Translations under genes and position numbers: made by a program
In this document: one piece after another, positions 61,689 to 64,000 of the stretch
Layout: every line of letters starts with the position of its first letter
Position numbering within the stretch: position 1 is the stretch's first letter
Source of the DNA: Lacrimispora celerecrescens
Lineage (GTDB): Bacteria > Bacillota > Clostridia > Lachnospirales > Lachnospiraceae
Reading direction: 5' to 3'
Assembly (NCBI RefSeq): GCF_000732605.1
Contig: NZ_JPME01000015.1
Location: 124,001 to 188,000 of the forward strand
DNA: 64,000 nucleotides
Notes under the pieces: generated by a model
Seen by the model: the letters and a program-made list of their open reading frames with translations, nothing else
Told to the model about the DNA's origin: nothing
The model's database searches: none

Positions 61689-63053
61689 ATGTTAAATATG
61701 TTTGAAGTGAATGAAACCAATAAAATGATCGAACAGGAGCTGCTTGATGTACGTACCATAACCATGGGCATCAGCCTTCTTGACTGCAGTGACAGTGATT
61801 TAAAAGCAGTAAATGAAAAAATTTACAATAAAATCACAACCGTTGCAAAAGATCTTGTAGCAGTGGGGAAGGAGATTGAAAAGGATTTTGGAATTCCCAT
61901 TGTAAATAAAAGAATTTCTGTGACCCCCATTGCCTTAGTCGGCGGCGCAGCCTGCAAGAGCCCGGAAGACTTTGTGACCATTGCACAGACTCTTGACCGT
62001 GCAGCCAAGGAAGTAGGCGTTAATTTCATCGGTGGCTATTCTGCTCTGGTGAGCAAGGGAATGACTGCAGCGGATAAAAATCTGATCTGCTCCATACCAA
62101 AGGCCCTCGCCTGTACAGACCGTGTATGCAGCTCTGTCAATGTAGGATCCACAAAAACAGGCATTAACATGGATGCGGTAGCCCTTATGGGAGAGACCGT
62201 AGTGGAAACGGCAAAAGCCACCAAGGACATTGATTCTCTTGGCTGTGCCAAACTGGTGGTATTCTGCAATGCACCGGATGACAATCCTTTTATGGCAGGA
62301 GCGTTCCACGGAGTGACGGAAGCGGATGTCATCATTAATGTGGGAGTCAGTGGCCCGGGAGTTGTTAAGACTGCCATTGAAGCAGCCAGAGGGAAGGATT
62401 TTGAAGTTCTCTGTGAAACCATTAAGAAAACTGCCTTTAAGATAACCCGTGTTGGTCAGCTGGTTGCCCAGGAGGCGTCAAGAAGGCTGAATGTTCCATT
62501 TGGTATCATTGACTTATCTCTTGCACCGACTCCGGCCGTTGGCGACAGTGTGGCTGAAATACTGGAAGAAATCGGCCTGGAACGGGTAGGTGCACCAGGT
62601 ACCACGGCCGCTCTAGCCATGTTAAATGACCAGGTAAAAAAAGGCGGCGTTATGGCCTCCTCTTATGTAGGCGGTTTAAGCGGTGCGTTTATTCCGGTCA
62701 GCGAAGATCAGGGAATGATCGATGCGGTTGCCATGGGAGCGTTAAATATCGAGAAGTTAGAAGCGATGACCTGCGTCTGCTCGGTTGGTCTTGATATGAT
62801 CGCAATTCCTGGAGATACACCTCCAACTACCATCGCAGGTATTATTGCAGACGAATCTGCGATCGGAATGGTAAACCAGAAGACAACGGCAGTCCGTATT
62901 ATTCCGGTTATTGGAAAATCCGTGGGAGATACGGTGGAATTCGGCGGTTTATTGGGATATGCGCCTGTTATGCCGGTCAGCAAGTACTCCTGCGAGAAAT
63001 TCGTAACCAGAGGCGGACGGATTCCGGCGCCTATTCACAGCTTCAAGAATTAA
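61689..63053 (+). CDS. PFL-family protein (DUF711/UPF0210)
   Basis: 454 residues, full length for the family. It opens [20 protein letters not shown] and has the glycine-rich [20 protein letters not shown]. The fold is related to glycyl-radical (pyruvate formate-lyase) enzymes, but no radical domain is present. Biochemical function is unknown. Together with the ACT protein it forms a conserved two-gene unit. Confidence 0.92.
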   Translation: MLNMFEVNETNKMIEQELLDVRTITMGISLLDCSDSDLKAVNEKIYNKITTVAKDLVAVGKEIEKDFGIPIVNKRISVTPIALVGGAACKSPEDFVTIAQTLDRAAKEVGVNFIGGYSALVSKGMTAADKNLICSIPKALACTDRVCSSVNVGSTKTGINMDAVALMGETVVETAKATKDIDSLGCAKLVVFCNAPDDNPFMAGAFHGVTEADVIINVGVSGPGVVKTAIEAARGKDFEVLCETIKKTAFKITRVGQLVAQEASRRLNVPFGIIDLSLAPTPAVGDSVAEILEEIGLERVGAPGTTAALAMLNDQVKKGGVMASSYVGGLSGAFIPVSEDQGMIDAVAMGALNIEKLEAMTCVCSVGLDMIAIPGDTPPTTIAGIIADESAIGMVNQKTTAVRIIPVIGKSVGDTVEFGGLLGYAPVMPVSKYSCEKFVTRGGRIPAPIHSFKN

Positions 63054-63079
63054 ATGCCGGTGGAGGATGGATACGGAAG

Positions 63080-63721
63080 ATGAATATCTATTTGATTCGC
63101 CATGGACGGCAAAGCAGCAAACTCTGTAATATCAATGTGGATTTATCCGAGGCAGGCCGCCGTCAGTCGGCTTTAGTCGGAGAACGGCTGGCTTGTGCAG
63201 GCATTGAAGCGGTATATTCCAGCCATTTGATCCGGGCGGTGGAAACAGCCAGGGAAGCAAACCGGTACTGGAATGCAAAGCACATCATAAGACAGGAGCT
63301 TAGGGAGATTTCCTTCGGAGATATGGAAGGCATGTCGGATGAGGAGATAGCTGTAAATTTTAGAGATTTTAAGAAAGAACAGGAGCGGCTGGAACACGAC
63401 AATCCTTATCCGGGAGGCGAGTGCGCCGGGGATGTAATGAAACGGGCCATCCCTGTCCTTGAAGAAATTGCTGCAGGCGGCTATCAGAATGTAGCTGTTG
63501 TGACTCACGGAGGCGTGATCCGCACCGTGACATCCGCATTGCTTCATATGGAACCGAAATATTATCGTCTCCTTGGAAATTCCCTTGAGAACTGCAGTAT
63601 TACAGAAGTGCACTGGAACGAAAAAACAGGGCGTTTCTTAATGGAGCGTTTTAATGATTATGCGCATCTGGAGCCTTACCCGGAGCTTTTGCGGGCAAGC
63701 TGGGTGGATGCAGAAAACTGA
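63080..63721 (+). CDS. Histidine phosphatase family protein
   Basis: 213 residues. The RHG catalytic motif is at residues 7-9 (YLIRHGRQSS), and the second histidine is in VAVVTHGGVIRTV. This branch contains phosphoglycerate-mutase-like and alpha-ribazole-phosphatase-like enzymes. The substrate is unknown, since no cobalamin genes are nearby. Confidence 0.9.
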   Translation: MNIYLIRHGRQSSKLCNINVDLSEAGRRQSALVGERLACAGIEAVYSSHLIRAVETAREANRYWNAKHIIRQELREISFGDMEGMSDEEIAVNFRDFKKEQERLEHDNPYPGGECAGDVMKRAIPVLEEIAAGGYQNVAVVTHGGVIRTVTSALLHMEPKYYRLLGNSLENCSITEVHWNEKTGRFLMERFNDYAHLEPYPELLRASWVDAEN

Positions 63722-63746
63722 AATAGGAAAGGAATTGCCTGATTTC

Positions 63747-64000
63747 ATGGAAGAAAAGGAAAAAGTACAATTAATTCAGATTGGAAGAGAGTTTCTTGAT
63801 GAAAATCTGCTTCGGATCGTAATCAGCAATCCTTCGGATAAGCAGGGCGTTTCCAAAGTAAAGGTACGCCCGCTTTTACTAAAAGGAAGCTTGATTTTCC
63901 AAGCGGAAGAGCTGGTGGGAACCCAGGCTTTTCATAAGAATTATTCTGCGGAAGAATGCATCTCCTATATCGTGGATCTGCTTGATGGAACGCTTCGCCA
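63747..64000 (+). CDS. Class I SAM-dependent methyltransferase, N-terminal part, cut by the window edge
   Basis: The open frame runs off the window. The visible part (VQLIQIGREFLDENLLRIVI, VRPLLLKGSLIFQAEELVGT) matches the N-terminal region of a Lachnospiraceae family annotated as class I SAM-dependent methyltransferase. The SAM-binding motifs would lie beyond the end. I take ATG 63747; AAAGGA lies about 14 bases upstream. An upstream ATG at 63707 inside the phosphatase gene is possible. Confidence 0.55.
   Translation, partial: MEEKEKVQLIQIGREFLDENLLRIVISNPSDKQGVSKVKVRPLLLKGSLIFQAEELVGTQAFHKNYSAEECISYIVDLLDGTLR

Overview
The window reads as a chromosome segment of a Gram-positive Firmicute in the Lachnospiraceae / Clostridium cluster XIVa (Lacrimispora or Clostridium saccharolyticum-like). 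This is an inference. It rests on CodY, a PolC-type replicase, MEP-pathway isoprenoid genes, an archaeal-type aspartate-semialdehyde dehydrogenase, Firmicute-style AAGGAG ribosome sites and -35/-10 promoters with 17-18 bp spacers, and the order dprA-topA-codY-rpsB-tsf followed by pyrH-frr-uppS-cdsA-dxr-rseP-ispG-polC.

Layout. 1-5.5 kb: end of dprA, topA, codY, rpsB, tsf. 5.5-13.3 kb: an oligopeptide ABC importer (oppBCDF) followed by two tandem paralogous binding lipoproteins, each with its own promoter and terminator. 13.3-24.3 kb: pyrH, frr, uppS, cdsA, dxr, rseP, ispG, and polC, which carries a one-base frameshift near 22440. 24.4-27.8 kb: tRNA-Pro and tRNA-Glu, a flavodoxin, a diguanylate cyclase, and a flotillin on the minus strand.

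27.85-37.26 kb is a visibly AT-rich, decaying integrated element. It lies between an intact tRNA-Thr gene (right end) and a degenerate direct copy of that gene's 3' end (left end). Next to the left copy is a tyrosine-recombinase pseudogene broken by frameshifts and a TGG-to-TAG change. Inside are three GNAT acetyltransferases, a YmaF-like His-rich protein, a DUF805 membrane protein, a secreted Gly/Arg-tailed protein, an Asp-Arg repeat protein, several small ORFs, a frameshifted tspO, a duplicated segment of about 200 bp with a conserved hairpin, and short repeats ahead of two of the acetyltransferases.

37.3-38.8 kb returns to ordinary genes: acylphosphatase, and mntP under a yybP-ykoY manganese riboswitch. 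38.9-42.4 kb is a second patch of gene fragments (DnaB-like helicase, GNAT, PAPS-reductase-like, MarR) ending at tRNA-Gly. 42.5-64 kb is core genome again: a second type II topoisomerase pair (parE/parC-like), asd, galM, an EamA transporter, topB, a beta-helix protein, a sodium-dependent transporter, upp with a broken uracil-permease relic, a lipoprotein, tRNA-Leu, polA, coaE, a WalJ-like hydrolase, an ACT-domain protein, a PFL/DUF711 protein, a histidine phosphatase, and the start of a methyltransferase.

Main observations: the mapped ends and broken integrase of the tRNA-Thr element; the single-base lesion in the normally essential polC; a PolA whose 5'-nuclease active-site residues are mostly lost; the duplicated hairpin/peptide element; the repeats upstream of acetyltransferase genes; and strongly structured spacers (rpsB leader, rseP-ispG, polA-coaE). 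No CRISPR array and no intact defence system was found. I cannot point to a clearly new intact biological system here.
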